Counted from the first letter of the stretch, positions 49,228 through 60,148 are shown. The stretch is 64,000 bases of DNA from Kibdelosporangium persicum (GCF_013280595.1 NZ_JAAATY010000005.1:62001-126000), one strand, 5' to 3'. Notes: generated from the sequence alone by a model not told the origin. Program-made: numbers and translations.

Positions 49228-51051
49228 TCAAGTGCGCGCCTCCGAGGTGATCAGCACTCGGAGGTGGGCGGCCAGCCAGGTTGCCGGGGCAGGATCTCCG
49301 ATGAAGTCCTTCAGCAGGCGTGACGGCGTGCGTAAGCCGATGCGGTGCATGTCCTCGGCGATCTCGGTCAGGCGGGATCGCAGGCTGGGTGGCACGTCCC
49401 GCAGGCCGCGGTGGGCGGCTTCGGCGAGAACCAGCAGCGCACTGTCCAGTGTGGAGGTTATTCGGTCCGGTGTGGACATGGAGCTCGGCAGGCCGGCCGC
49501 GGAGGCGGTCGCGAGATCGGGCACGACGACGCCGGACGGCGTGAGTACGGCCAAGGGGTCGATCACGATCGTGCCGCGCGTGCGGCGCAGCGTGCCACTG
49601 ATGTGTGTGGGTGACGAGCGCAGCGCTTCGACCAGTGCGTCCAGGGACTGCGGGCAGACGCCCCGGTACGTCGCGGACACGACGGCTGTGCCGCCCGCCG
49701 CGTCGGCGACGACAGCCTCAAGGGTTTGGGCTGCGGGGTCGTAGCCGATGGCACGGAGTTCGGCGACCTCGACGACCCGCACGAGTTCGGCGGCGACACG
49801 GGCGCGCACGACGCGCGGCCGCAGGGCGTTCAGCTCTTCGGCGCACGCCGCCAAGTCGCGGACCAGCAGCGAGTCCGGCAACTCCTGCCAAGCCGTGCCG
49901 ACGGGAGTGACCGACGTCTGAGCGACCCGGCCGGCGCGTAGGCGGAGCACACGGCTCGCGCTGCGCGAAACCGACTCAGACACGACGTTGGCCGCCGCCG
50001 TCCGGGTCGCGGTGCGCATCGGCGCGTCGCGGTGCACCAGGACCATGTCGCCAGAAGCGAAGTACACGTCGGCAGTGCGCTCGTCGGGAACGCCGTTCAC
50101 CCGGCAACCCAGTGCTGTCAGGCGAACGCGGCGTAGCGGCGTCTCCGCGGGCTCGTCCGTGCCGAGGACCTCTGAGCGCGGGCCCGTGGCGCGGCTGCGG
50201 GCGTGCAGTTCGGTGACCAGCTCGGCGAATCGCTCCGCGCGGTACCTCGCACTGCGTTTGCGGTACGCGCCAAGCTGGTCGAGCAGATCCTCGACCGCGG
50301 CGGCAGGCCAGTGCATATGCCGCGCACTGAGATCACGCTGGACTCGACGCCACGCGGCGTCCAGCACCGGGCCCGCGTGCGCGGCGCCATCCGTCAACAG
50401 CTGGGCCAGCAAGTCCTCCAGCGAACTCAGATCACCGGCCTCGACCGCACCTCCGCCCACGTCAAGCTTCGTGACGCCCGCCGCGTCAGCCTCACGGAAC
50501 GCCCACACAGCAAGCACAATCGCCTCGTCCCGGCGTGCGGCTTCCACGTCGGTATGGACGTACCCCAAGTCTCCCGGCACCAGGAAACGGACTGTGCACG
50601 TGGGCAGCTCCGCTGTCGCAACCGGGTCGGCCGCCGTCGGCCTACGCACGGTCGCCGAATACCCTGACCGCAACGTCCGGCGAGCCTGCTGCACCAGGCG
50701 CTGGCCGAACCGCGCCACCAGTTCCTCGTCTGTCACCGAACCCGGCGACCACGGCGGCACTTCGGTGACGGGGTTCTCGACCGCACGCTGATAGGCCAGG
50801 ACAAGCGCGATGCGGTGTCGGCACACGCCGAGCGCGCCGCAACTGCACGCCGCCGCGTCGAGCGGTGTGCCTGGTGGCAGGGACGAGGCGACGCCATCGG
50901 CGAACTTGCCGTGCACCGTGCCGTCCGCGGCGACCTCGACGGCAGGGCCCGCACCGGCGTCGAGTTCTTTCGTGGCCCGCTTGACCAGGCCACGGTTCGC
51001 GAGCGCCGCCAGCCCGTCGGGGGTGAGCGCGAGCAGGTCGGGTCTCGTCAT
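49228..51051 (-). CDS. SWIM zinc-finger protein (YehQ-like)
   Basis: The 607-residue protein has an N-terminal SWIM zinc finger: CSC (69-71) and CRH (77-79), i.e. C-x-C-x5-C-x-H, right after DGTVHGKFADGV. The rest is a long alpha/beta and helical region without recognised domains. SWIM fingers bind nucleic acid or protein. It is the last gene of the five-gene operon and overlaps the VWA gene by four bases. E. coli YehQ, encoded in the same kind of gene set, also has a SWIM finger. Confidence 0.82.
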   Translation of the reverse strand: MTRPDLLALTPDGLAALANRGLVKRATKELDAGAGPAVEVAADGTVHGKFADGVASSLPPGTPLDAAACSCGALGVCRHRIALVLAYQRAVENPVTEVPPWSPGSVTDEELVARFGQRLVQQARRTLRSGYSATVRRPTAADPVATAELPTCTVRFLVPGDLGYVHTDVEAARRDEAIVLAVWAFREADAAGVTKLDVGGGAVEAGDLSSLEDLLAQLLTDGAAHAGPVLDAAWRRVQRDLSARHMHWPAAAVEDLLDQLGAYRKRSARYRAERFAELVTELHARSRATGPRSEVLGTDEPAETPLRRVRLTALGCRVNGVPDERTADVYFASGDMVLVHRDAPMRTATRTAAANVVSESVSRSASRVLRLRAGRVAQTSVTPVGTAWQELPDSLLVRDLAACAEELNALRPRVVRARVAAELVRVVEVAELRAIGYDPAAQTLEAVVADAAGGTAVVSATYRGVCPQSLDALVEALRSSPTHISGTLRRTRGTIVIDPLAVLTPSGVVVPDLATASAAGLPSSMSTPDRITSTLDSALLVLAEAAHRGLRDVPPSLRSRLTEIAEDMHRIGLRTPSRLLKDFIGDPAPATWLAAHLRVLITSEART

Positions 51052-52151
51052 GTCAGCTTCTCCGCCACGAACTCAGCCAGCTGGCCCGGCGTCATCGCAC
51101 CTACGTGAGCACCCACGTTCGCCAGCCGCTGAGCGAGCATGCGGTCGTACGACGGCACCGCCTCGTCATCGAGCGCCGCGAGCCCCAGCACGTGCGTGCC
51201 TTGCTCGACGAGCTTGCGGACAGTACGGATCAGGTCCTGTTCGTCGCCGCCTTCGTAGAAGTCGGTGATGACGGCGACGATCGCACGGCGCGGGTTGTCG
51301 ACCAGGCCCGCGCCGTACGCCACCGCACGGGCGATGTCCGTGCCGCCGCCGAGCTGGACCTTCATCAGCAGCTCCACCGGGTCGGTCACGTCCGACGTCA
51401 GGTCCACGACGCTCGTGTCGAACGCGATCAGGTGCGTACGCAGCCCTGGCAGGCTCCACAGGCACGCCGCCGTCACCGCCGAGTGGATCACCGAGCTCAC
51501 CATCGACCCCGACTGGTCCACGATCAGGATCAGCTGCCACTGTTCGACATTACGGCGGGTCCGGGAGACGAACTTCGGTTTCTCGATCGCGATCCGCCGC
51601 TGATCCGGTTGGTAGTGCGCGAGGTTCGCGCGGATCGTGGCCTTGAAGTCGAAGTTGCGCGAGTTCTTGTGGTTCGACGGGCGGCGCGACCGCGCGCCGG
51701 TGAACGACTGCCGGACCTCCGTGGCCAGTTTCTCCATCAGTTGCCGCACAACGGCTTCCACGATCCGGCGGGCCATCGCGAGCACCGCAGGGTTCATCAG
51801 GTGCTTGGTGCGCAGCACCGCCCGCAACAGCGCGGGGTTCGGCTCGATCCGTTCCAGGACACTCGGGTCGGTGACGACGTCGGCGATCTCGTACCGCTCG
51901 ACGGCGTCGCGCTCCAGCCGTTCGATCGTCTCCCGCGGGAAGAGCTGGTGGACCTCGTCCAGCCAGTCGACGGTCCGCACCACGGACTCACCGCTCCCGC
52001 CCCGCCGCACGTCCCGGTCGGCGAGGTCATCGTCACGTCCGTACAACCAGTCCAGCGCGGCGTCGCGGCGGGCGGCACCCCCGCTGAGCGCTCCGGTGCA
52101 GCGCTCGGCGGGCGGTCCCAGGATCAGCCGCCAGCGTTCCAGGTCGGTCAT
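51048..52151 (-). CDS. CoxE-like VWA protein (YehP-like)
   Basis: The 367-residue protein has a helical N-terminal half and a C-terminal VWA domain with an intact metal site: DQSGSM at 212-217, LGGGTDIARAV and ITDFYEGGD. VWA proteins of this CoxE type pair with MoxR ATPases, here the one at 54382-55458. There is no membrane segment, unlike the VWA protein at 27720. Both ends overlap neighbouring genes by four bases. Confidence 0.87.
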   Translation of the reverse strand: MTDLERWRLILGPPAERCTGALSGGAARRDAALDWLYGRDDDLADRDVRRGGSGESVVRTVDWLDEVHQLFPRETIERLERDAVERYEIADVVTDPSVLERIEPNPALLRAVLRTKHLMNPAVLAMARRIVEAVVRQLMEKLATEVRQSFTGARSRRPSNHKNSRNFDFKATIRANLAHYQPDQRRIAIEKPKFVSRTRRNVEQWQLILIVDQSGSMVSSVIHSAVTAACLWSLPGLRTHLIAFDTSVVDLTSDVTDPVELLMKVQLGGGTDIARAVAYGAGLVDNPRRAIVAVITDFYEGGDEQDLIRTVRKLVEQGTHVLGLAALDDEAVPSYDRMLAQRLANVGAHVGAMTPGQLAEFVAEKLT

Positions 52152-54382
52152 GCCAGTCCCTCCCGTACCAGCAGCTCGTCCACGCGCCGGTCGAGTGCCA
52201 TCGCCTCGGCGACCACGAGCGGGTCGACGGTGGTGCGCAACAACGATCGGGCCGAACCCGGCGCGCCGCGGTGCGCGAGCACCCGTTCGGCGATCGTTTC
52301 CCGTTCCAGCGGCGGGAAGTAGGCGAACGCGAGGCGCAACGCGGGCAGCGCGACCAGGAACTCGTCCTCGGTCATCGCGTGCACCAGCTCGTCCAGCACC
52401 CCGACGACATGACCGCTGGTCAGCACTTCTTCGCGGGCCACCGCGAACAAACCCGACAACCAGTCGCCCAGCGTGTCCGGGGCGGCCATGCCGCGCACGG
52501 CTCGCTCGACGTCGGGCAGTTCGCCCAACGCCCAGCCCAGGCCGAGGGCTCCACCCCGCAGATCGGGCGGGGCTTCGGGATCGCCCGCGATCCGGCGAGC
52601 CACTCCCCTGACGTCACCGCGTTCCACCGACAGCACGGAATCCGCGTGCAGCACCGCGTCCCGGACCGCGACCAGCGCCCGTAGCCGCTCGGTGTCGGCT
52701 GGCGCCGGACCACTGTGCAGGCCCTCAACGAGCCACAGGATTCTGGTCACGGTCACGTCGATCACCGTGCCCAGCACCGGGTCCCGCGCTGTTCCGAACA
52801 CCCTGTCGTGCCGCCACAAGCCGAGCACGCCCGCGAGTACGGCGCCTAACGCCGCCACGTCGCTCCCGCCCCGCACTCGCCGAGCCAACGTGGTGGTCAC
52901 CTCGTCGGACATCGTCGAGATCCCGCACAGCGCCGCGTCGAACAGGATCGCCGCCAGCGCCGGCATCGACGCGTCGGGAATCCGGCGCTGCAACGCCCCG
53001 CCCGCCGCCTCGCCCAGCGTCGCGCCGAACGCCGCCGCCTCGATCAACGCACCGACCCGTTCATCGCACGGCGTCAGCTGCCAACGCTCGTCCAGCACGG
53101 GATCCGCACCTGACGAGGGACCGGACTGCCGCACGAATCCCGGAATGTGCAGCACCCGCAAGCGGTGCAACACACGGCTGCGCGTCATCTCGGCCGGATC
53201 GGTGAGGTCGAGGTGGACCAGGCCCTCGCGGTCGAGCCGCAGCTCCTGAAGCTCTTGCAGCACGGCCGAAACCAGCGGCGGCGCGGGAGTGGCCGGGTGC
53301 AGCCTGCCAACCCGGTCACCACTCAGCGCCGCCACCATTTCCACGAGCGCGGGATGTGCGCCCGGCAGCAGCGGGCCACGGCGCGTCCACGGCGGCGGTT
53401 GCGTGAGGTCCTCGGACACCAGCGCACTGACCAGACCGTCAAGCACGTCCGTCCGCGCCGGGTGCACGTGACCACGCAGCCGGGCGAGCCCGGCCGACAA
53501 CGTCCGCGCCGCGATCAGGTCCGCTGTCGACACCGGCTGCTTACGGCGACGCAGCCGGTCCACGACGGACTCGACAAGCCCGTCAGCCGCCTTGGCGAGT
53601 CCGTCGGTCCAGACCTGGTGGTAGTACTCGGGCGACGGCATGCCGGACTGGTAGCCGGTGAACGCGTCCAGCCGCTGATGCGAGTACGGCACCAGATAGC
53701 TCGCGCCGGACGACCGGGGAATCTCGGGCCAGTCCGTGTCACCGGTCACCGTCATGGCCTTCAGGGCAGGCATGTGGAAGCCACCCGTCACGACGACTGC
53801 AGGACGGTCGCCCGCGTGGTGCACCGCGGCGCGGACCCAGCGCGCCATGTACTCCTCGCGGGCTGTGTCGCCCTCGTCGGCCGCCTCCGAGCCGCGCAGC
53901 AGGTCGAAGTACTGCGCGAGCCGGTCGGCTATGTCGTCCGGATCTGCTTCGAAAAGGTGGTCCCACAACGTGTCCACGTTGTCCGCCGCGAACTCCCGGC
54001 ACAGTCGCTCGGTGACCTCGGCGTAGCGCAGCTCGGCGTCGGCGTACCGGTTGCTACGCCCCGCGAACGCGGGATGCCACGCGGGCAGGTCGATGAACCG
54101 GACGTCGGCGCCGGTCGCGCGGCCGGTCGTCAGCGCCACCCATTCTGGCGAGTAGTCGCAGAACGGTGTCCACGAGGCGGTGCCGAAATGATCGGCACCG
54201 CCGTCGTAGCTGAAGATCGCGATCGGCAGCTCGTGGCCGAGCAGGAGCTCGTCCAGCCGGTCGTTGACGTCCGCGGGTCCCTCGATGAGCACGTACGCGG
54301 GTTTCAGCCGCTCGATGGTCTCGGCTACCAGCCGTGCGCACGCCGGGCTGTGGTGGCGGACGCCGATGAACGTCGCCGTCAT
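52148..54382 (-). CDS. DUF5682 family protein (YehM-like)
   Basis: The 744-residue protein opens with FIGVRHHSPACARLVAETIE and AYVLIEGPADVNDRLDELLL, a pattern shared with TraB/EreA-type folds (His pairs and acidic loop). It continues with VVTGGFHMPALKAM and a long helical C-terminal region. E. coli YehM is of this type. Function is unknown; the His/Glu motifs could form a hydrolase site. The start ATG overlaps the ATPase stop by one base (TGATG). Confidence 0.8.
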   Translation of the reverse strand: MTATFIGVRHHSPACARLVAETIERLKPAYVLIEGPADVNDRLDELLLGHELPIAIFSYDGGADHFGTASWTPFCDYSPEWVALTTGRATGADVRFIDLPAWHPAFAGRSNRYADAELRYAEVTERLCREFAADNVDTLWDHLFEADPDDIADRLAQYFDLLRGSEAADEGDTAREEYMARWVRAAVHHAGDRPAVVVTGGFHMPALKAMTVTGDTDWPEIPRSSGASYLVPYSHQRLDAFTGYQSGMPSPEYYHQVWTDGLAKAADGLVESVVDRLRRRKQPVSTADLIAARTLSAGLARLRGHVHPARTDVLDGLVSALVSEDLTQPPPWTRRGPLLPGAHPALVEMVAALSGDRVGRLHPATPAPPLVSAVLQELQELRLDREGLVHLDLTDPAEMTRSRVLHRLRVLHIPGFVRQSGPSSGADPVLDERWQLTPCDERVGALIEAAAFGATLGEAAGGALQRRIPDASMPALAAILFDAALCGISTMSDEVTTTLARRVRGGSDVAALGAVLAGVLGLWRHDRVFGTARDPVLGTVIDVTVTRILWLVEGLHSGPAPADTERLRALVAVRDAVLHADSVLSVERGDVRGVARRIAGDPEAPPDLRGGALGLGWALGELPDVERAVRGMAAPDTLGDWLSGLFAVAREEVLTSGHVVGVLDELVHAMTEDEFLVALPALRLAFAYFPPLERETIAERVLAHRGAPGSARSLLRTTVDPLVVAEAMALDRRVDELLVREGLA

Positions 54383-55458
54383 CAGCCGGGCAGCAGGTGC
54401 CGGGCCTGGTGCAGCGCCTGCCATTGCTCCCCCTTGCGGCGGCTCGCGTGTTGTTCCAGGTAGCGCCGCAGCCGGGCGAGATCGTCGGCGTTGTCCTTGG
54501 CCGCCGTGCCTGCCAGGCACTCGACCACATCCGCCGGCGTGCCCTCCTCGCCGCGCAGAAACCAGCCACGTAACCCGACCGCGTGCGCGACCGACACCGC
54601 CTCGGCTGTGCTCATGACCGTGGACAACCGGTCGCTGCCGTTGCCGTCACGCAGGTCGCGGAACGTGCGGACCAGCACCTCCAGCACATCGCGGCGCGGC
54701 GGCAGCCCGACGCCGGACTGCGCGAGCAGCTTGCCCGCCTCCTGCTCGACCAGGCTCAGCTCGGTCTGGAAGTCCGGGATCGGGAACACCGTCTCGAAGT
54801 TGAAGCGCCGCTTGAGCGCCGCGCTCATCTCGTTGACACCCCGGTCACGGGTGTTGGCGGTGGCGATGACGTTGAACCCGGCCTTGGCGAACACCATGCC
54901 GTCCGGCCCGGTCAGTTCCGGAATCGCCACGACCCGTTCGGACAGCAACGACAGCAGCGAGTCCTGGACCTCCAAGGGACAGCGGGTGATCTCCTCGAAC
55001 CGCACGATCCTGCCCTCGGCCATGCCGCGCAGCATCGGCGCGGGCACCAGTGATCGGGTGGACGGTCCTTCCGCGACGAGCAGCGCGTAGTTCCACGAGT
55101 ACTTGATCTGGTCCTCGGTGGTCGCCGCGCCGCCCTGGATGGTCAGCGTCGACTCGCCGCTGACCGCCGCGGCGATCAGCTCGGACAACAGGGACTTCGC
55201 CGTGCCCGGCTCCCCGACGAGCATCAGGCCGCGGCTTGTCGCCAGCGTCACCAGCGCTCTGTCCACCAGGGACGGATCGCCGACGAACTTGCGGCTGATG
55301 TCGCGAGCCGGATCACCCACGATGAACCGGCGGGCCGCCTGCAGGCTCATCGCCCAGCCCGGCGGTCGCGGGCCGCTGTCGTCCGCGCGCAACCGCTTGA
55401 GTTCGTCGGCGAACCGGATCTCCGCGGGCGGCCGCTGGAGGGAGGTGTTGTCACTCAC
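54382..55458 (-). CDS. MoxR-type AAA+ ATPase (YehL-like)
   Basis: The 358-residue AAA+ protein has Walker A VGEPGTAKS (81-89), Walker B RIVRFEEITR (150-159), sensor-1 FNVIATANTRDRGVNEMS and the arginine-finger region SAALKRRFNFETVFPIPD. It is a different subfamily from the ATPase at 29584-30552. It probably drives remodelling of clients brought by the VWA protein. It starts 24 bases after the DUF4132 gene. Confidence 0.9.
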   Translation of the reverse strand: MSDNTSLQRPPAEIRFADELKRLRADDSGPRPPGWAMSLQAARRFIVGDPARDISRKFVGDPSLVDRALVTLATSRGLMLVGEPGTAKSLLSELIAAAVSGESTLTIQGGAATTEDQIKYSWNYALLVAEGPSTRSLVPAPMLRGMAEGRIVRFEEITRCPLEVQDSLLSLLSERVVAIPELTGPDGMVFAKAGFNVIATANTRDRGVNEMSAALKRRFNFETVFPIPDFQTELSLVEQEAGKLLAQSGVGLPPRRDVLEVLVRTFRDLRDGNGSDRLSTVMSTAEAVSVAHAVGLRGWFLRGEEGTPADVVECLAGTAAKDNADDLARLRRYLEQHASRRKGEQWQALHQARHLLPG

Positions 55459-55482
55459 TGGATCACTTCCGGTTTCACAAGG

Positions 55483-58400
55483 TCAGTCGGTGAGGGAGGC
55501 GAACTCGGACAGCAGTTCCGACGCCGTGACGGCGTCGACATCCGGGACTGCGGCGGCGTTCCTCGGCGAGGACCAGTAATCGTGGCCGTCTCCGCCGGGC
55601 GAGAACGACAGACCGGCCACCTTCTGCTCGGGAAACTCGTTGACCAGTCCGACCGCGATGCCCGGCTCGAGCCCCACGACGACCGCGCCGCCGGACGGTA
55701 ACGGCCGGGTGATCCAGCACTCGATGCCCGCGTCCTGTGGTTCCCCACGGACCCAGCCGCGCTTGGTCAGGCCGAGCAGCTTGCCCACCGGGACCACCAG
55801 TCCCTCGAACTGCTCGAGCAGTTCGGCGAACGGCCGCTCCGGATCGACCTCGTGCACGGGCCTGCCCAACTGCGGGAATGGTTGCAGGATCTCGTAGTCC
55901 GCGAACACCTCGCCCCACGCCGCCAACGTGTCCGCGTCGAGAGTCACCGGGTGGGCGATGCGCACCACCGCGTCGTCCGGCAGCACGAACGTGTCGTCGT
56001 CGGCGTTGGCGAACGTGCGGTCTTCGGCCAGGCGGAAGGTCTCGCCCGCGTCGGTGGTCCAGACGAGCCTGCGGACGATGTGCCACAGCAACGGATGCCC
56101 GGCCAGCAGGTCACGGAACTCGGTCGCGGTCCAGGTCCGCTGGGTGACCAACGCGGCTTCGAGCCGGTGGATCTGGTCCGACGCGATCGTGCGCACGTCT
56201 TTCTTCAACGCGGTGAACCGCTTGTACTCGGCCGCCGCGACCTCCTGGTCGTCACGCGCGCCGGGTTTCGGCAAGTCCTTGCGACGCTTGCCATCCGAGT
56301 CGACGACGTACGGCTTGAGCTGCTCGTCGAAACCGACGGTGAACTTGCGCGTGCCGTAGTCGATCGTCAGCGACGCGGTGTCGTCCAGGCCGAGCCGCGG
56401 CACCAGCCGGTCGGCCAGCTGCTCACGGCTCAGCCCCAGCTGGGCGGCGATGGCGGCGACCTTCTCCCGCGCGCGTGCCTTGAGCGCCTTGAACTTCACC
56501 TTCTCCGCGATGCCGTTGAGGTGCGCGAGCGCCACCTCGGTGCCGATCTCGGCGAGCACGTCCAGGCCCGCGACGGCGCGCTGATGCTGGCTCTCCCCCG
56601 GCCATTGGCGGATCAGCGGCGACAGCCTCCGGACCGTCTCGTCGTCACCGAACCAGCCCAGTGCGGTGAACGCCCAACTGTCCTTCGAAGGCGCCCCGGC
56701 CTGCTGCCACAGCTCGAACAGCGCCCACCCGAACGACGCCAGCGAAGCCGGATCGCAGACATCTCGTGCGATCGGCAGGCCCGCGTAGACCTCGGCGGGC
56801 TTCGACAGGGCGGCGGTCATCAGCAGGTGGTTGATCGCGCTCGACGGCAACGCGTACTGCCCGTCGCGCAGCCGGACCTGGGGCAGCAGGTTGGAATCGA
56901 CCCACGCGCTCAGCGCAGGCAGCTTCGCGGGCAGGAGTTCGGTCTCGTCGACGTCGACCAATGCGCGTATGCCGTTCTGTGCCTCCTCGCCGTACTCGCC
57001 CGCGATGGCGACGAGGTCGTGCCCCCGCGCACCCAGGAAACGCAAAGCGGCCTCAGCGTTCGCCCGCGGGGCGCCTGGCTTGCCCAACGCGGCCGGAACC
57101 AGCAAGCGGACCGCGGTTTCACCATGGCGGACAAGCCAGTCCACGGCGTACTTGCGGGCGGACTTCAGGCGCGACAACCAGTCCGCCATCAGCGCGGCGA
57201 CCTCCGCCGAGGCGTACGGCATCAGCAACACGGCGCCGTTCGGCGCGTTGCCGGCCACCAGACGCACTATGGCGGGCAACGCGTCCAGACCGTACTTCGC
57301 GACGACCACCTTGCCCCACTCCTCGGCGTAGTAGACGTACGAAGTCGTCCAGTCGGCGAGCAGCGGGCGGATCATCTCCTCGGGCGCCCGCGCGAAGAAC
57401 GTCGCCTCGTGGTACCTGTCGGTATTGGTCCGCTGTTTGCTGTGGTACGTCTCCAGGTGCTTCGCCCAGTTGCCGTCGGACCAGTGGTCCCAGTAGCCGC
57501 GCACGGCGGCCCACTGCTCCCGCTCGCCGGGCTCCCACAAGATCGACGGCTCAGGCGCCTCGAGTCCCGTGACCACGATCGGCTTCACCTGCTTACGGCT
57601 GCGCGTCCACGGCGGGTCAACGAGCAACGGCGGCAGCAGGTCCGCCGGAGCATCAGGCAGCACGTCCGCACTCGTGGTCACCTCGTCCGCGACCGCCCGC
57701 ACCTGCTCGGGCAACTCCAGATCGGGATGGGACTTCAGGTGCGCGTCGAACAGTGTGCGGGCTTGCTTGTCCTCAAGGGCGCGTTCGGCCAGCAACCGCG
57801 CGGCGCGCCGCGGATACGCCTTCATCGCGGCGAGCAGCGCCGGCTGAACCTTGTTCTGCGCCACCCGGTCGAGCAACGCGAGGAAGGCCTCGTCCGTCGG
57901 CATCGCCGCCAGCACACTGACGGTCCGCTTGCGGAAATCGGTGTGGTGATGGGTGTCCAGTTCGGCCGCCAGCCTCGGCACGACCGCCGGGCCGACCGCC
58001 TCGATGAGGGTGTACAGCACGCCCTTGTCGAACGCGATCCCGTGTGTCCTGCTGAGCGCGGCGAGTTCGTCCGCCGTGCCGACACTGCGCGCGACAAGCA
58101 ACCACAGCTGGTATTCCACGTGCTCGGCCAGCGCCTCGGCGACCCAGTCGGATCGTGTCGGCATCAGGTACGCCCGCAGCACGTTCGGCATTCCTGGCGC
58201 GCCAAGCGGTTCGAGCGCCGCTTCAGCCGCGGCGTAGTCGGCGTCGCTCGCCGCGGCCAAAGCCGTCCTGATCACCTCGGTGCCGACGGTGATGAAGTGG
58301 GAGTAGACCGGCAGGTCGTCGGACTGCGGCAGCACCCAGCTCGGCGCGCGCTCGCCGTTGCGCCAGAAATGCCCGGCCGAGTTGTCGACCGCCACGGTCA

Positions 58401-58776
58401 CCTTGGCGCAGTTCAGCACCGCCTCGGCGGCGAAGACGACCCCGTGCTCGGCGACCCAGTAGTGGACGAGCGTGCTCATGTCGTCCCGGTCCTGGTTGTC
58501 GAAGGTCGCGGCCATCCGCACCACCGCCGCACCGAACGGGGTCACGTCACCCGCGAGATACGCGCGGCCGGCCTCGGCGAGCGGCTCGGCGGACCGCGGG
58601 TCGCCGAAGATCCGTTCCAGGCTGGTGCGCAGCTTGCCGACCAACGCGGCCCCCGCCGCGATCGCCTGCTGGTCCGGCTGGAACTCGGGTTCGCCGCGAT
58701 CACGGCGTGAGTGCGCGAACCGTCTCCATGCCGACGGCATGACGAACGTGTCCTCGTCCAGTCGCGGCTTGCCCAC
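55483..58776 (-). CDS. very large DUF4132 protein (YehI/MolR-like)
   Basis: The 1097-residue cytosolic protein has HEAT-like helical repeats through residues 200-700 ([53 protein letters not shown]). A C-terminal DUF4132 region contains [40 protein letters not shown] and RRLVWTT. I see no separate WGR domain, which the E. coli YehI protein has. The start GTG 58776 has GGGTAGGA upstream. It is the first gene of the operon and is divergent from the GNAT gene. Confidence 0.85.
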   Translation of the reverse strand: MGKPRLDEDTFVMPSAWRRFAHSRRDRGEPEFQPDQQAIAAGAALVGKLRTSLERIFGDPRSAEPLAEAGRAYLAGDVTPFGAAVVRMAATFDNQDRDDMSTLVHYWVAEHGVVFAAEAVLNCAKVTVAVDNSAGHFWRNGERAPSWVLPQSDDLPVYSHFITVGTEVIRTALAAASDADYAAAEAALEPLGAPGMPNVLRAYLMPTRSDWVAEALAEHVEYQLWLLVARSVGTADELAALSRTHGIAFDKGVLYTLIEAVGPAVVPRLAAELDTHHHTDFRKRTVSVLAAMPTDEAFLALLDRVAQNKVQPALLAAMKAYPRRAARLLAERALEDKQARTLFDAHLKSHPDLELPEQVRAVADEVTTSADVLPDAPADLLPPLLVDPPWTRSRKQVKPIVVTGLEAPEPSILWEPGEREQWAAVRGYWDHWSDGNWAKHLETYHSKQRTNTDRYHEATFFARAPEEMIRPLLADWTTSYVYYAEEWGKVVVAKYGLDALPAIVRLVAGNAPNGAVLLMPYASAEVAALMADWLSRLKSARKYAVDWLVRHGETAVRLLVPAALGKPGAPRANAEAALRFLGARGHDLVAIAGEYGEEAQNGIRALVDVDETELLPAKLPALSAWVDSNLLPQVRLRDGQYALPSSAINHLLMTAALSKPAEVYAGLPIARDVCDPASLASFGWALFELWQQAGAPSKDSWAFTALGWFGDDETVRRLSPLIRQWPGESQHQRAVAGLDVLAEIGTEVALAHLNGIAEKVKFKALKARAREKVAAIAAQLGLSREQLADRLVPRLGLDDTASLTIDYGTRKFTVGFDEQLKPYVVDSDGKRRKDLPKPGARDDQEVAAAEYKRFTALKKDVRTIASDQIHRLEAALVTQRTWTATEFRDLLAGHPLLWHIVRRLVWTTDAGETFRLAEDRTFANADDDTFVLPDDAVVRIAHPVTLDADTLAAWGEVFADYEILQPFPQLGRPVHEVDPERPFAELLEQFEGLVVPVGKLLGLTKRGWVRGEPQDAGIECWITRPLPSGGAVVVGLEPGIAVGLVNEFPEQKVAGLSFSPGGDGHDYWSSPRNAAAVPDVDAVTASELLSEFASLTD

Positions 58777-58882
58777 CTGTGTCCTACCCCCTGCGGTCGA
58801 TCCGATGTTGCGGTGAACCGTACGGCAGGGGTCCGACAATTCCGGATAACCTCGGCTCAGCCGACCGACGACTGGGGAACGA

Positions 58883-59317
58883 ATGATCACGATCGACGCT
58901 CTGGCACAGGCCGACCGCGCCGCGTGGCAACGGCTGTTCGAGGGGTACAACGCCTTCTACGAACACCCGATGCCCGCGGAGTTCTACGACCAGGCCTGGG
59001 CACAGTTCCAAGCAGGGGAACGGATGCACGCGCTGGGCGCGAAGCTCGACGGGAAGCTCGTCGGCATCGTGCACTTCCTTGTCCACGCCAACACGACCGC
59101 GGCGGACGTCTGCTACCTGCAGGACCTGTTCACCGATCCGGACGCGCGCGGGCAAGGCGTCGCCCGCGCGCTGATCGAGGCGGTCAAGCAGTGGGCCGCG
59201 GGCCAGGGGTGTTCCCGGGTCTACTGGCACACCAAGGAGGACAACCACACCGCGCGCCGGTTGTACGACGAGGTGGCGGAGAACCGGGGATTCATCCAGT
59301 ACGTCATTCCGCTGTAG
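58883..59317 (+). CDS. GNAT-family N-acetyltransferase
   Basis: The 144-residue acetyltransferase has an acetyl-CoA loop in YLQDLFTDPDARGQGVARAL and a final YWHTKEDNHTARRLYDEVAE segment. Its acceptor is unknown. It is divergent from the DUF4132 operon and its 3' end overlaps the convergent methyltransferase gene by 14 bases. Confidence 0.85.
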   Translation: MITIDALAQADRAAWQRLFEGYNAFYEHPMPAEFYDQAWAQFQAGERMHALGAKLDGKLVGIVHFLVHANTTAADVCYLQDLFTDPDARGQGVARALIEAVKQWAAGQGCSRVYWHTKEDNHTARRLYDEVAENRGFIQYVIPL

Positions 59318-60131
59318 CGGTGATCAACACGACGTCCGAGCGCCACCGCACGCCGTCGTCCGTCTCGAATGGACGCAACGCTTCGGTCATCGCCGCGTGG
59401 ATCTCCCCGGTGTCGTCGACTTCCGCCTGCTCCAGGGCGTAACGCACCGGGCCCCACGTGAGGATGAAGTCCGTCGCGTCGACGGCATCCGCTCCGACAA
59501 TGGACACGGTTTCGTGTGTCTGCACGGTGATCGCGTGGAAACCGGCGGCGGTGAAGATCTCGCGGATGCGGTCCGGATCGGACAGCGCGGCCGGACTCGG
59601 GCTGTTGTCGCCGGGTTCGCGGGCCGGGCGCGGGATGAACCGGCTGAGCGTGGTGAACGCCGCCATGCTGTCACTGTCCGGTTTCTGCGCACCGCCCGCG
59701 ATGAACGCGACACGTCCGGCCGGCCGCAGTGCACGGCGGATGTTGCTGAACGCGGCGACCGGGTCCTCGAAGTACATGATGCCGCCGCGGCTGATGGCGA
59801 TGTCGAACTCGTGCCGCGGGAACGGATACACCTGCGCGTCGCCTTGGATGAAGGTCACGTTGGCCAGATCGGCCGACGCCGCCCTGGCCTGTTCGAGCAT
59901 CGGGCCGGACAGGTCGATTCCGGTGGCGTGGCGGGACGACGAGGCGGCGATGCGGGTGGTCTCACCCGCGCCGCAGCCGACGTCGAGGACACGTTCGCCG
60001 GCGGTGATCGCGGCGGCGGGGAACAGTTTGGCGTTGAGGTCGGCGAGCATCGCGTCGTAGCGCGTGCGTCGCGCCGCCCAGTGCTCGCCTTCGTAGCCGT
60101 TCCACGCCTTGGTCTGATGTTCGTTCGCCAT
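59304..60131 (-). CDS. class I SAM-dependent methyltransferase
   Basis: The 275-residue protein has the SAM loop VLDVGCGAGETTRIAASSSR, GIDLSGPMLEQAR and FDIAISRGGIMYFED. The closest look-alikes are UbiE/Methyltransf_11/25 enzymes. The start ATG 60131 follows GGAGG by seven bases. It is divergent from a TetR gene, with two operators between them. Confidence 0.85.
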   Translation of the reverse strand: MANEHQTKAWNGYEGEHWAARRTRYDAMLADLNAKLFPAAAITAGERVLDVGCGAGETTRIAASSSRHATGIDLSGPMLEQARAASADLANVTFIQGDAQVYPFPRHEFDIAISRGGIMYFEDPVAAFSNIRRALRPAGRVAFIAGGAQKPDSDSMAAFTTLSRFIPRPAREPGDNSPSPAALSDPDRIREIFTAAGFHAITVQTHETVSIVGADAVDATDFILTWGPVRYALEQAEVDDTGEIHAAMTEALRPFETDDGVRWRSDVVLITATAE

Positions 60132-60148
60132 CCGGCACCCTCCGGTCG

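Noticed and set aside
55852-58710. Plus-strand open frame of 952 codons opposite the DUF4132 gene
   Set aside because: It is an antisense shadow caused by high GC third positions; its translation is Arg/Gln/Val/His-rich without domain resemblance, while the minus strand has a coherent protein in an operon.
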